A stretch of 64,000 nt of DNA from an uncultured Chthonomonas sp. (GCA_903919615.1 CAIXIX010000136.1:1-64000); one strand, 5' to 3'; positions 1-10,756 are shown, counted from the first letter of the stretch. Notes: generated by a model from the sequence alone, not told the origin. Program-made: numbers and translations.

Positions 1-91
1 GAACTTGAGGGCGAGTCGCTCCTTCATCATGTGCGGAGTAGGATTCTGCATTTAGACTGTCTGAAGTCTGGAATTCTCCGCGTTGAGTGCG

Positions 92-316
92 TCATCTTCC
101 CGTGTTTGAACTATCGGTTGGTCCGGAGCCCGGCGCATGTGAGCCTGGCGCAACCGGATCGGAATGCATTGCCGACATTTTTTTCACCATCTCCTGGCTC
201 ATCTGTACTTTGCCAGGGCCCTTGATGGTCTTAATTCCGAAAAAGACCACCAGACCAACTACAACAGCGATGGCGATCCCCGCAGCGAGCGAAGATATTT
301 GCGGACCACCTTTCAT
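92..316 (-). CDS. small single-pass membrane protein, hypothetical
   Basis: ORF with one hydrophobic segment (AAGIAIAVVVGLVVFFGI); GGAGG-like RBS upstream on the minus strand. Confidence 0.45.
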   Translation of the reverse strand: MKGGPQISSLAAGIAIAVVVGLVVFFGIKTIKGPGKVQMSQEMVKKMSAMHSDPVAPGSHAPGSGPTDSSNTGR

Positions 317-914
317 TAGATTCCAACCTCCTCGTTAGCATAACCGTAGAGACTTCCTATGATATTGCAGGTCTCCCTCCTTCCGGTATAGCGCTGCCGT
401 TAGGGAAGCTCCGCAAGAAGGACGACCCGCAACGAAAGACATTGGGTACAGGCGCCGTGTATGACAGCGACAAGAGAATTGGTTCGTCAGGAACTGGGTT
501 CTGCACAGCAACTGAGAGGTTGCGAAATGAGGTGAAAAGGTGGCAGTTGCCACGGCAGCGGACGCTAATGTTTCTGTCAAGCGTTCGAATCGGGTTGCAT
601 ATCGGCATGCCAACAACCACGAGATCCACTTTTGCTGCTCCTTTAAGAGCTGTGTGGAACACACGAAACCAGAGGACATTACCGGGCTGGGCAGTCCGAT
701 AATGTCCGGAAACTAATCAACCGTACTGCAGCAATGGCTAGCTCAAATGCTAAAAGTCCATCACTAATGACAATTCTAATGTCTTTTCAATGCTATCACT
801 TGATCAATATTAATACAAGTGTGAAGCGCAGGAGTTGCAGGCGGAGTTATCCAAGTCAAACTGATTGATAGGATAATACACGAAGCCCGCTCATATTGTC
901 ACCGCATAAGTGAC

Positions 915-1316
915 TTAACCGATTGCCAGGTAATCTTCGTCGCTCACCTTTTCCAGCCAATCAACCGCTTTGCCATTGAGCAACTCTGCAATGGCGATGT
1001 GCGTCATCGCGGTCGTTGCCGTGGCGCCGTGCCAGTGCTTCTCCCCTGGCGGGAACCAGACGATGTCACCAGGATGAATCACTTCGATTGGCCCACCATC
1101 GTGCTGCGCCCAACCGCATCCTGCTGTCACGATAAGGGTTTGTCCCAGCGGATGTGTATGCCATGCGGTGCGGGCGCCTGGCTCAAAGGTGACGGTCGCG
1201 CCTCCGACTCTTGCGGGCTCCTCCGCCTGAAACCTAGAATCGATGCGAACCGTGCCACTGAACCAATCTGATGGTCCTGTTGCCGATGGCTGGGATCCGT
1301 TTTTCTTGATGTCCAA
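915..1316 (-). CDS. cupin domain protein
   Basis: [23 protein letters not shown] and [28 protein letters not shown] cupin motifs. Confidence 0.9.
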   Translation of the reverse strand: MDIKKNGSQPSATGPSDWFSGTVRIDSRFQAEEPARVGGATVTFEPGARTAWHTHPLGQTLIVTAGCGWAQHDGGPIEVIHPGDIVWFPPGEKHWHGATATTAMTHIAIAELLNGKAVDWLEKVSDEDYLAIG

Positions 1317-1604
1317 GTTAGTTCTCCGCGACCGTGATAGTCATATCTTAGCAGATATGTGTGAGGCGCTGCGTGATCTTGCACGACTTCGAGAAGAGGT
1401 ATGCGATCGGTCAAGGATCGCAGCTGCCAGGATGCTACAGAGAAGCAGGCTTAAGCGGCTGATGATGTTAAGAATTTCACACGGTATCTAAGCCCAAATG
1501 GGAACATCGTATCGAGAATTATCCGTTATTATTGGTGGATGAAGCCCATGTGCTTCATCCGGTTATACGTCAATCCAGTTGAGATCTGTTAAGGAGGTAT
1601 TCCA

Positions 1605-2162
1605 ATGTCTACTTCTCTAATGCGTCGCAACCAGACCGGCGCAAACGACGTACTTTCGCTGCAGTCCCGTATGTGGGATTGGTTCACCACCCCGTATGGC
1701 TCTACTCCATTGAGCAAACTGTTTGAAGAGACAAACACGTTTGTGCCACCCGTCGACATCTGGGAGTCCCCGGACGAGGTGATCCTGGTTGCAAGCTTGC
1801 CAGGCTTGAATGTGGATCAGATCGACATTCAAGTGATCGAGGATAAGCTGACCCTCTCGGGCGAACAGAGCCCTGCCATAAAGCCGAACACAGAGTCGAA
1901 GATGGTCCAGCATATGCAGGGCATTCGCAACTATGGTCGGTTCTCATTCTCCTTTGTGCTTCCCTGTACGGTGAATGCGGACAAGTCCCAGGCAAAATAC
2001 GAGAACGGCATGCTCTATGTTCGCTTCAACAAGCACGAGCGAGAGCGGCCCGTTCGTATCCCAGTACAGATTACCGATAACAACATGACAGGTGAGCAGC
2101 CGCGTTTAGGAGAAACCACCACGGAGGCGAAAACCTCCGCAGCAGTAGCGACCGCCCTTTAG
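1605..2162 (+). CDS. Hsp20/alpha-crystallin family small heat-shock protein
   Basis: alpha-crystallin domain (PPVDIWESPDEVILVASLPGLNVDQIDIQVIEDKLTLSGE...ENGMLYVRF); RBS aaggaggt upstream. Confidence 0.95.
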   Translation: MSTSLMRRNQTGANDVLSLQSRMWDWFTTPYGSTPLSKLFEETNTFVPPVDIWESPDEVILVASLPGLNVDQIDIQVIEDKLTLSGEQSPAIKPNTESKMVQHMQGIRNYGRFSFSFVLPCTVNADKSQAKYENGMLYVRFNKHERERPVRIPVQITDNNMTGEQPRLGETTTEAKTSAAVATAL

Positions 2163-2190
2163 GTCATAGTAACCAACCGTAATGAGAATG

Positions 2191-2229
2191 GCAGTGCAGA
2201 ACCGAGGCCACTCGGTCCTGCACTGCTTT
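2191..2229 (+). terminator. Rho-independent terminator after hsp20
   Basis: GCAGTGCAGaACCGAG-gcca-CTCGGTcCTGCACTGC followed by TTTTG. Confidence 0.85.
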
Positions 2230-2301
2230 TGTTAAAACACTAGCACGTCGTCTCGTTGCAAAATCGTTCACATTCGTCCATGTTTTCTCGGTCCCGTTGC
2301 T

Positions 2302-4341
2302 TTAGACATGTCGTTTTCTCAGAGGGGGCAGGGCTGCCCGTAAAGCGTTCAGAACTGCCAGTACATCAATCACTTCCTGACTAATCGCACCGCTTACCGG
2401 GTTCAGATGGCCCGTCGCAGCAATGGCCATTCCAACCATGCTCAGGGCCATGCCGCCGACTGCGCTCTGCAGTGCGATGGCCCGCATTCGGCAGCTGATA
2501 TGGATGAACTCGTCCACCTTCACCAGAGAATTGTCCATAATGACGACTCCCGCTGCTTCTGCGGTTACATCACTGTTTTGCCCGATGGCGATGCCGACCG
2601 TGGCGGCCATCATCGCAGGAGCGTCGTTGATGCCGTCGCCCACGTATAGCGTTTTTGCTGCCGCGGTCTCCTTGCGGACGATCGCGAGCTTCTGCTCAGG
2701 CGTGGTTTCCGCGTAGATTTCTGTGATGCCAACCTGATCTGCAAGGTAGCGGACTTCAGACTCACGGTCTCCAGATACGATCATTACGCGGGAGAATTTA
2801 TGCTTTGGTCTAAGATGGCGCACGAACGAACGGCTCTCCTTGCGAGGTGCGTCCCGGAACCGAAATGTCGCAGCGTACTTTCTGTCTATCGTCACCATGC
2901 ACTCCAGCCCGCCTGAAATGGGAGGCAGATGTTCGATATCGACTTCAGTGTCCTTACGTGCTGTGAGCAGATTCCGGCTCAAAACCTGGACATCGTGGCC
3001 CGAAACGGAGCCCCGCAACCCCTCGCCTGGCGCTTCGCTCACTGCTATGGCCTCTGCGAGGGATATCTTATCCGCCTTCGCAGCAGCATGGATTGCGCGT
3101 GAGAGGGGATGCTTGGAATAACGCTCGAGGCTAGCCACGAGTGTTAGCACTTCCTTTTGGGAGAAGCCAGGTGAGACAAGCTGCTCTGTCAGGCTCGGCT
3201 CACCATAAGTCAGTGTTCCAGTCTTATCGAATATGGCGGTGCGGCATTCGCCGATCTGTTCAAGCACAACAGAGCTCTTTATAATGATAGCCCGGCGAGC
3301 ACAAAGGGAGATCGAACCAATGATTGCTACGGGTATGGCAATTAGCAGCGGGCAAGGCGTCGCGATAACGAGTACTGCCAGGAACCGAATCGGCTCGCCA
3401 CTGAGCGCCCAGGCGAGGCTGGCTACAATTAGCGCGACCGGAGTGTAAAAGGCGCCTAGACGGTCTCCCAACCTTTGCAGTTGCGGCCGGGTAGATTCGG
3501 ATTCGCGCATTACTTTGGTGATTTTGGCGTAGCGCGAATCTGCCGCCAGTTGTGTTGCCCGGACTGTTAGAGCCGATTCACCATTGATCGCTCCCGAAAT
3601 TACGGGTGAGCCGGTGGTTTTGCTAATCTGGAATGGCTCGCCAGTTAGATAGGACTCGTCCATGGCGCCATGTCCATCGATCACGACGCCGTCAACCGGG
3701 CAGATGTCATGCGGATAGATCACCAGTGTGTCGCCAACGATTATTTGATCTAGCGATACGTCCAGAATTTTTGTTTCGCATTTCCTATGCGCGACGGAGG
3801 GCATCCGCTTTGCCAATGCAGCAAGCACGGATGAGGCGCTGCGAAGAGCGTAACTCTCTAAGGCAGCGCCGCCAGACAACATCAATACAATAATCGCGCC
3901 AGCCAGGAACTGACCTTGCAGAAGTGAAGCGATGACGGCGACACCACCGAGGAGGTCGGCGCCAAATTCGCGTTTCGCCATCTTTCGAATCAGATCATAC
4001 AGGAGGGGTAATCCGCCAAGACAAAGGTCGAACATCAACGGCAGATTATAGACGCTGACACTCGTGCGGAATATATAACGAAGCGAGAGAGACACAAGCA
4101 GCGCCACCACCGAAAGCGCTGCAATGATCGTGGACTTACGGCGCCAGAGTCCGAGCATCGAGTTCCACTTCGGCTCCGGCGGCATCGTTAAACTCGGTCG
4201 TGAATCAGGTTTCTTTTCCAGCTTACTGGTGGGAGGATGTTCCAGGGTTGAGTTCATTTCCTGTTCAACAATTGCTTTCTTTAATTCACAATCACATTGG
4301 TAATCGCAACACACGTATAACGGAAGACGGACGTCGCACAT
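2302..4341 (-). CDS. heavy-metal translocating P1B-type ATPase
   Basis: DKTGTLT, GDGINDAPA, TGEP and ATPCPLLIAIP motifs; true start may be internal. Confidence 0.92.
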   Translation of the reverse strand: MCDVRLPLYVCCDYQCDCELKKAIVEQEMNSTLEHPPTSKLEKKPDSRPSLTMPPEPKWNSMLGLWRRKSTIIAALSVVALLVSLSLRYIFRTSVSVYNLPLMFDLCLGGLPLLYDLIRKMAKREFGADLLGGVAVIASLLQGQFLAGAIIVLMLSGGAALESYALRSASSVLAALAKRMPSVAHRKCETKILDVSLDQIIVGDTLVIYPHDICPVDGVVIDGHGAMDESYLTGEPFQISKTTGSPVISGAINGESALTVRATQLAADSRYAKITKVMRESESTRPQLQRLGDRLGAFYTPVALIVASLAWALSGEPIRFLAVLVIATPCPLLIAIPVAIIGSISLCARRAIIIKSSVVLEQIGECRTAIFDKTGTLTYGEPSLTEQLVSPGFSQKEVLTLVASLERYSKHPLSRAIHAAAKADKISLAEAIAVSEAPGEGLRGSVSGHDVQVLSRNLLTARKDTEVDIEHLPPISGGLECMVTIDRKYAATFRFRDAPRKESRSFVRHLRPKHKFSRVMIVSGDRESEVRYLADQVGITEIYAETTPEQKLAIVRKETAAAKTLYVGDGINDAPAMMAATVGIAIGQNSDVTAEAAGVVIMDNSLVKVDEFIHISCRMRAIALQSAVGGMALSMVGMAIAATGHLNPVSGAISQEVIDVLAVLNALRAALPPLRKRHV

Positions 4342-4485
4342 ATCGGGAAGGTTCCCCGCATCGTATGCTGTTTACCGGGTAGAGTTACCGTGGACGAAGC
4401 ATGATCCATCGTTCGTTTCAGCGCCCCGAGTTACGCTATCAATCAGGTTGACAACGTTAAGTTATCGATACCGTGGAGGAGTGGT

Positions 4486-5400
4486 GTGAAGGACGAAAGC
4501 CGGCAAGAATATATTGAGCGAATTAATCGCGTGATTGATCACATCAGCGAGCATTTTGATACGGAAAACTCACTCGCAGATCTGGCGGACATCGCCTGCT
4601 TCTCCGAATATCACTTCCACCGCATCTTTCGCGCCATGATGGGCGAAACGATCGGAGAGTTCACAGGCCGCATGCGCATGGAGCGAGCTGTCGCACTTAT
4701 GCGCCGCTCTAGATCAGCAAATCTGAGCCGCATCGCCATCGAATGCGGGTTCAACTCCGTTTCCAATTTCTCGCGAGCGTTTAAGAAGCGGTATGGCGTC
4801 AGTCCGAGCCGCACGGATCTCGATGAGCTATCACAAGATAGCAAGATTGGTAAAGACTATCCGACAGCTTCACGGTACTATTTCAAACCGTTCCCGGAGG
4901 ACGAACTCGCCTTAGATTTCGAGGTCAAGATCGAGCAAAGGGCAGATCTTCATCTGGCCTATATCCGCACTTTCGGGCTCTATCTGGAACCACAAAAAGG
5001 CATGGACGCCTATGCTCGCCTGATGGACTGGGTGCGCCAGAACAAGGAACTGCTGCTCGACGACAGGGTGATAGGGATGTCTCCGGATGATCCCGAAGTG
5101 ACGCCGCTTGAAAAGTGCAGATACGATCTGTGCGTAGCCCTTAACCAGCCTATGGCTCCGCAGGGCGAGATCGGCTGCATGCTCATTCCGGCTTCGAACT
5201 ACGCCGTGCACCACTGCGCGGGAGACATCACGGCATTTGAGCGCGCCTGGAGCTACTTCTTTAAGGTGTGGTTCCCGTCGAGCGGATACGTGCCGGATTC
5301 TATGCCGGCAATGGAGATCTTTCACTCTCGCCCAGAAGATGTTGGCTGGGAATATTTCGATATCGACTGCTGCGTACCGATTAAGCCCCTGTGGCGATGA
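4486..5400 (+). CDS. AraC family transcriptional regulator with GyrI-like effector domain
   Basis: N-terminal AraC HTH (LADLADIACFSEYHFHRIFRAMMGETIGEF...RIAIECGFNSVSNFSRAFKKRYGVSPS) followed by a GyrI-like domain. Confidence 0.92.
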   Translation: MKDESRQEYIERINRVIDHISEHFDTENSLADLADIACFSEYHFHRIFRAMMGETIGEFTGRMRMERAVALMRRSRSANLSRIAIECGFNSVSNFSRAFKKRYGVSPSRTDLDELSQDSKIGKDYPTASRYYFKPFPEDELALDFEVKIEQRADLHLAYIRTFGLYLEPQKGMDAYARLMDWVRQNKELLLDDRVIGMSPDDPEVTPLEKCRYDLCVALNQPMAPQGEIGCMLIPASNYAVHHCAGDITAFERAWSYFFKVWFPSSGYVPDSMPAMEIFHSRPEDVGWEYFDIDCCVPIKPLWR

Positions 5401-5457
5401 ACCTCGATAGAGACGCGGCTTGTGTGCGCTCACAGTTCAAAATGGAGGGAGAACACA

Positions 5458-5982
5458 GTGTTGCCAGTATCGTATCGGCCGAGTTTGCAGCTAGCATTGG
5501 GAGTGGCTCTCGGCTTCGCAGGCTGCCTGCTGACAGTGACACACCGACAGGTAGGTGGGCAAGCAATTGCACAATCACCTCCCGTCATTCTGGTTCACGA
5601 CACAACGATAAAGGAGGCTCCGCGCATGGGACGGCCTGTGGTGCATTTTGAGATTGGCTGCGATGACAGCACGAAGACAACCGCATTTTACAGTGACATG
5701 TTCGATTGGAAAGTCACCAAGAACGGACCGTCGCTCGATGTGGATACTGGCAGTAAAGAGGGCATCCCAGGGCACATCGCTTCGCTTGGGCACGAGCCGC
5801 GCCACTATATTACATTCTATGTGGACGTCGAGGAGATCAAACCGTACCTGGACAAAGTGATCAAACTCGGCGGCAAGGTCATCGTTCCGGCGATCAAGAT
5901 CCCATCTGGCCACTTCGCGTGGATCTCAGATCCGGAGGGCAACGTTATCGGCCTGCTGCAAAAGAACCCAAAGCCGGAGTAA
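5458..5982 (+). CDS. VOC family (glyoxalase-like) protein
   Basis: VVHFEIGCDDSTKTTAFYSDMFDWKV...GHFAWISDPEGNVIGLLQ; start uncertain. Confidence 0.85.
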   Translation: MLPVSYRPSLQLALGVALGFAGCLLTVTHRQVGGQAIAQSPPVILVHDTTIKEAPRMGRPVVHFEIGCDDSTKTTAFYSDMFDWKVTKNGPSLDVDTGSKEGIPGHIASLGHEPRHYITFYVDVEEIKPYLDKVIKLGGKVIVPAIKIPSGHFAWISDPEGNVIGLLQKNPKPE

Positions 5983-6120
5983 GCAACGGCTCCCAAATGG
6001 CTGTAGGGACAGTGGCTTGTCCCTGTCCGGATAAACGGCGGCGCGATGTGCTCTGGTGAGTACGAGTTGCAGTTCGCTCGGGTAATGACCCACCGTCCCT
6101 GTAGCCGTACGTGGCTTGAC

Positions 6121-6395
6121 TTGGTAGTTGCGCTGCTTGCTGCGCATCAATCCGGCTTGAACGCCGTCTCCATCCGAATGTGCCACGTTGCTATCCACCC
6201 CATTTATTCGCTCCTCCACGCCCTAATTGCTTCGCACAGCGCGGAGACGATCCTCGTGCGGGCGCAGTCAACCCATGCAGCCGCGGTCGTGTCGCGCCGT
6301 TTGCAACCTGAAACCCGTTGAGATGCGCCGTTTTCCGGATGCACGCCGCCATCTTTATTTCGACATGAACAGCCCACAGCCACCGTCATCTCGAC
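6121..6395. repeat. copy of dispersed non-coding repeat (right block)
   Basis: GGTAGTTGCGCTGCTTGCTGCGCATCAATCCGGCTTGAACG also near 10190 and 33215; downstream similarity to 33.3 kb (CATGAACAGCCCACAGCCACCGTCAT). Confidence 0.75.
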
Positions 6396-6535
6396 ATGAG
6401 CCTTAGGCGATTGAGAATCAGACCGCATCCCCCTCGTCTTTTCCGGACTCCAGCCTTGCACACTGAACTTCCACGCACAGAAGCGAGACATTATCACCGT
6501 TGTGATCGCATCCCTTGACACGATGAATTCACTGT

Positions 6536-6570
6536 GCTAAACTTTCAGCATAATGCTGAAAGTTTAGCAT
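6536..6570. promoter_or_regulatory. 35 bp palindromic operator, likely BlaI-type repressor site
   Basis: TGCTAAACTTTCAGCAT-A-ATGCTGAAAGTTTAGCA, 17 bp perfect arms, directly upstream of the BlaI-like gene; TTGACA at about 6516. Confidence 0.85.
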
Positions 6571-6978
6571 GTGGCACGAAGAGGTGGATATATGCCAAGG
6601 AAGATTGGTTCGGGACTGAGCATGCGGGAGCGAGAGATTGTGGATATTCTGCATCGCGTGGGTAAGGCCTCGGTTGCGGAGGTGCAGGAGCTTCTGCCAG
6701 ATCCCCCCTCCTACTCGTCGGTCCGTTCCATTCTAAGGATTTTGGAGCAGAAGGGGCACGTCCGACATATTGAAGACGGCAAACGTTATCTGTACGCTCC
6801 GCTGGAATCCCGGCCTACGGCAGCGCGGGCTGCGCTGCAGCAGGTTGTCCGCAACTTCTTCGGCGGCAGCCTGGAGCAGGCTGTAACCGCCTTTCTTGCC
6901 GACAGTGAAGCTGAGATCTCGCGGGATGAACTGGGGCGCCTTGCCGACTTGATTGAGCGAGCCAGAGAAGAGGGGTGA
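6571..6978 (+). CDS. BlaI/MecI/CopY family transcriptional repressor
   Basis: winged-helix pattern LSMREREIVDILHRVGKASVAEVQELLPDPPSYSSVRSILRILEQKGHV. Confidence 0.93.
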   Translation: MARRGGYMPRKIGSGLSMREREIVDILHRVGKASVAEVQELLPDPPSYSSVRSILRILEQKGHVRHIEDGKRYLYAPLESRPTAARAALQQVVRNFFGGSLEQAVTAFLADSEAEISRDELGRLADLIERAREEG

Positions 6979-9799
6979 CAGATTGATAACCAGACTCAAT
7001 CCTGATGCATGGACTGCTATTTTTCTTAACGCAGCGATCCAGAGTACGCTAGTGCTGGCGATCACTGTCTGTTGCCTGGCAATTTCTAAACACCAATCGG
7101 CTGCGAGACGCCATGCAATGGCATCTATCGCCCTCTTCTCATTGTTTCTGCTGCCGCTTCTCTCCATAATTGCTCCCGCCAAGTGGCGCATCCACACTCC
7201 TGCCCGATGGAACGCCGCGAAGGTAAACTCCACCGCAGATGTGCCATCTAGAACCGCGCGTTCCGAAGTCGAGACTCCAGATAAGGGCAACGCATCTTCT
7301 GTGTCCCAAGCAAAATCTACGACCGTAATGAATGCGCAAGTCGCAGACCCACGGCAGACGGCGACCATGAGTACACCCTCACGTGCCGGCACGTCGATGC
7401 TGCCTGTGCTTGTTGGCATCTGGATAGCTTCTGTGTGGATCCTCTCATTTCGGCAGGCATTCGGGCTATTTGGTCTATGGATGTTGGCCACACGTGGATG
7501 CGAACACGCCTCAAATGAGTTGAGAGACCGAATCAAGGCTCTGCCTGGTGGAGAAATCGTTACTCACTGCGTAAGACTCATTGTCGACAAGAGCGATAGG
7601 CGAGCCGTACCTGTTACATGGGGAGTATTTCGGCCTGTGCTTCTGTTGCCAGGAGATATCGAGTCGTGGCCAAACAGTCGGTTTCGACCAGTAATGATCC
7701 ATGAGCTTGAGCACATTAGGCGCTACGACTGGCTGTTGCAGACGCTTGCGCTTTCCGCCTGTATTCTATATTGTTTTAACCCTTTGGCATGGTATCTGCA
7801 TCGCCGCCTCATGGCCGAGGCCGAGTTTGCGTGCGACGATGCCGTAATGAGGGTCGGCTTGCCCGCGCCGGCGTATGCTCAAACGCTGTTGGATGTCGTG
7901 AACGTTCTCAAAGGGCGCCGGACGATGCCGGCTGCCATTGGGGTATTCGGCAGATATCCGGTTACAAAGCGCATAGAGGCGATTCTCGCCAGGGGCAGAC
8001 GCCGCGACCGCATATCTCCTAAGATTGCCGTTTCGTATGTCGCGGTCGCTTCGCTGGTTCTTTGCGGCGCAGTCGCCCTGCGTCCGGCAGCAGCGCGTGA
8101 AACAGCACCGGCACAAGCTACCTACACGCAAGAAAAGTTGGATCAAATTCCGATGCCTGACCGCGGACCATCGGGAAAGACAATCACGCTTGGCAGCGGG
8201 ATTGGCGTTGAACTTATCGCAGTTGGCGTTGCGCCAACCGCGAATGGCAGCAACTGGTGGTCTCCCGAAGGCGACGTCCTGCCGGAACCTCCAGCCAGGG
8301 TCCGCAATCAGTTCCACTACCAGGCGATCGATCCAGGAGACAAGTATGTTGTCCGAACTCTCTGTTTTCGGCTGCATTCAGCCGTTAAAACGGATGCCAG
8401 CACAACCGGATACGTAGTGGACCCAACTCATCACCTCGACACCGAATTCTATCTTCACGGACGGGATATTCGCCTCAATGACGCCCACCTGCTCCCAAAG
8501 CAGTCGGCAGTTGGCAACGTTGACCTGAAACTGCCGCCATCGGAAAAGGTGATAACCTATCGGTTCGGTATTGCTTCTGGAAACTGGCAAACAGTCGCAT
8601 CGATTAAGAAGGACGATGTTATTCCGCGCGGCACTTCCTTCTTGCCGGCTTCAGCTGGTGGCTTCGAACCTAGACTGGAACTCAGCCCATCGCTATCTTT
8701 GCTTTTTCGAGACTCTGCAGGTGAATATCGCACTCTACTGCTGCTCAATGCTGCACCGCCTCTGGGAGATGTGGCGCGAAGGGTGATTGCCTTTGACCGC
8801 GAAGGGCGTGAAATAACTCTTGGACGCGATGAAACCGGCTATAGTACTGAAGGTCTAGGAATTCAGGTTGAGACGCTGGAAAGGGTTCATGAATTTCGAA
8901 TCCAGACACGACCGTACGAATGGGCGGAGTTTATCGGAGTTGCAGTACAACCCAAAGCTGCGATTCTGCCATTTGCCCCTACCCCTGCCAGCCTCCCTCA
9001 ATACAGACACACTTTCGCCTGCGGGCTCACAATGGAGGTCCCGGCGGTTACTCTACCCAACCACGGCGGGCAATTCTGGCGGCCAGATGGCAAACTTGTG
9101 CCTGGTCCGCTGAAAGAGTATGCGAGGACGCTGAACCCGGTGTGGAGTTCTGAGATCCCGATGGTGCTGTTTCGCATCTCAGCAAGCAAAACGACTACAT
9201 TCACTACTGCCAGGGAGTTCCTGCCTGCCGTGAATAACAATCAGGGCGTAGTGCAGGAGTCGTACGGACAGACAATCGCCGCGCATGAGGCAGTCTCGAG
9301 CATCTTCTCCGCAGTCTACCCGCGAAGAAACATGCCCTCTGAGATGACCATCCGATATGGCGTGGCCACGTCCCCGTGGAAAACGATAGGCACCGTTCAA
9401 ATGCCACAAGACGTCCTGCACAACGCGGCGATACCGGACTACAAAATGTCTCCGAAGTTCGGTGAAGATCTCTCGATAGATCTCTTCGGCCGTGTTTCAC
9501 TCAAATTCGCAACAGGGACCGGACAAGCGCAGACACGGTACTTTATGCCTGTCGGCGCTGAGCTTGGCGCCGGTGCCAGACGCATTCTAGCGATCGATAA
9601 GCAAGGCGCAGAAACCATCGTTAACTTCTTCAGCGAGGGACAAAAGCTGCAAAACGATCAGATAGTACTGAGCTTCCACTCGAGCGGCATGCTTGCGGAA
9701 AGAAACCGATTCGATCTTTTCAAGATCAAAGAGTTCCGTCTGCAAACCCGGCCATACGAGTGGGCGGAGTTTAAACATATTCAGCTTGCGCCGAAGTAA
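6953..9799 (+). CDS. M56 family (BlaR1-like) membrane metallopeptidase with duplicated C-terminal domain
   Basis: HELEH zinc motif, N-terminal TM segments, two C-terminal units each ending EFR(I/L)QTRPYEWAEF; TTG start at 6983 is probable. Confidence 0.88.
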   Translation: MSEPEKRGDRLITRLNPDAWTAIFLNAAIQSTLVLAITVCCLAISKHQSAARRHAMASIALFSLFLLPLLSIIAPAKWRIHTPARWNAAKVNSTADVPSRTARSEVETPDKGNASSVSQAKSTTVMNAQVADPRQTATMSTPSRAGTSMLPVLVGIWIASVWILSFRQAFGLFGLWMLATRGCEHASNELRDRIKALPGGEIVTHCVRLIVDKSDRRAVPVTWGVFRPVLLLPGDIESWPNSRFRPVMIHELEHIRRYDWLLQTLALSACILYCFNPLAWYLHRRLMAEAEFACDDAVMRVGLPAPAYAQTLLDVVNVLKGRRTMPAAIGVFGRYPVTKRIEAILARGRRRDRISPKIAVSYVAVASLVLCGAVALRPAAARETAPAQATYTQEKLDQIPMPDRGPSGKTITLGSGIGVELIAVGVAPTANGSNWWSPEGDVLPEPPARVRNQFHYQAIDPGDKYVVRTLCFRLHSAVKTDASTTGYVVDPTHHLDTEFYLHGRDIRLNDAHLLPKQSAVGNVDLKLPPSEKVITYRFGIASGNWQTVASIKKDDVIPRGTSFLPASAGGFEPRLELSPSLSLLFRDSAGEYRTLLLLNAAPPLGDVARRVIAFDREGREITLGRDETGYSTEGLGIQVETLERVHEFRIQTRPYEWAEFIGVAVQPKAAILPFAPTPASLPQYRHTFACGLTMEVPAVTLPNHGGQFWRPDGKLVPGPLKEYARTLNPVWSSEIPMVLFRISASKTTTFTTAREFLPAVNNNQGVVQESYGQTIAAHEAVSSIFSAVYPRRNMPSEMTIRYGVATSPWKTIGTVQMPQDVLHNAAIPDYKMSPKFGEDLSIDLFGRVSLKFATGTGQAQTRYFMPVGAELGAGARRILAIDKQGAETIVNFFSEGQKLQNDQIVLSFHSSGMLAERNRFDLFKIKEFRLQTRPYEWAEFKHIQLAPK

Positions 9800-9814
9800 G
9801 GTTAGTGAGGAGAA

Positions 9815-9866
9815 GGTCTTCGAGGTCCATAAAGTCTGTGAAGTCGTTGAGGTGAGGCGCCGATTC
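9815..9866. repeat. short dispersed repeat, copy 1
   Basis: GGTCTTCGAGGTCCATAAAGTCTGTGAAGTCGTTGAGGTGAGGCGCC resembles 12183-12228. Confidence 0.5.
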
Positions 9867-10119
9867 CGAACAAGTCATGGTGATTTGTAACGGAGTATCG
9901 CTACAAACCAACCTGGGTTAGCAAGAACCGGAGGTGAAGTGAGGCAGCCCGTCATCTCTACATTAACAATTATTTGTGTCTCAGTCAGCGACGGCAGCAT
10001 TCCAAAGAGCCCCCTCACCCTTATTCTCTCCCATGCATCTTGTCTTATTTCACATCACTCTGTACTTTTGTGCGTTCTGATCTCATTGATTGCCGTGAAA
10101 CAAGATAAGCCGCGTGCCT

Positions 10120-10262
10120 CCCTCGCACGCTCGAGTGCAGTGAACACGGCGAGGGAGTTGATGTGCGCGTGGAGGCGCTTGCCGCCTGAATTGGTAATTG
10201 CGCTGCTTGCTGCGCATCAATCCGGTTTGAACGATACCCAACATCGGGAGGTGCAGACACCC
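10120..10262. repeat. copy of dispersed non-coding repeat
   Basis: contains CTCCCTCGCACGCTCG and CCGCCTGAATTGGTAATTGCGCTGCTTGCTGCGCATCAATCCGG. Confidence 0.75.
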
Positions 10263-10270
10263 AATCCCAT

Positions 10271-10735
10271 CTATTCCAGCCAGATCCTCGGCCCTATCGT
10301 CACGGGCATGTCAATACAGCAGCCGCTAACAGCATCGTGGATGCGCTTCACCGTCCAGTCGCTGATAGGGCGAGGCAAGGAGTTGAGTGGCCAGTAGGCG
10401 CACTCGCTGATTTCATCGCCATCGGGCACGGGTATTTCGGCCGTCCCTGAAGCGTCGCACCGGAACACGAAGTGCAGAGTCTCGTTCTCAGGCATGTAGT
10501 AACAGCCTGTCATTCCGGCAGCGGATACAGTCAGGCCGGTCTCTTCATGCACCTCGCGCATGGCGGTCTCAGCGGGCGACTCGGCTAGCTCACCGATGCC
10601 GCCCGGCAGTTCCCAATTGAGTGCCCCGTAGGTGTGGTGTACCAGCAGTACGTGGCCCAACTCGTTAGTGATGAACGCTGCTGCGCCAACTTTTTTGATA
10701 GGTAAACTCCGCTTCTGCTGCAGCCACGGCAGCAA
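10271..10735 (-). CDS. NUDIX hydrolase
   Basis: Nudix box GGIGELAESPAETAMREVHEETGL. Confidence 0.95.
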   Translation of the reverse strand: MLPWLQQKRSLPIKKVGAAAFITNELGHVLLVHHTYGALNWELPGGIGELAESPAETAMREVHEETGLTVSAAGMTGCYYMPENETLHFVFRCDASGTAEIPVPDGDEISECAYWPLNSLPRPISDWTVKRIHDAVSGCCIDMPVTIGPRIWLE

Positions 10736-10756
10736 TGACAGTAGTGGTTTTGTGAC

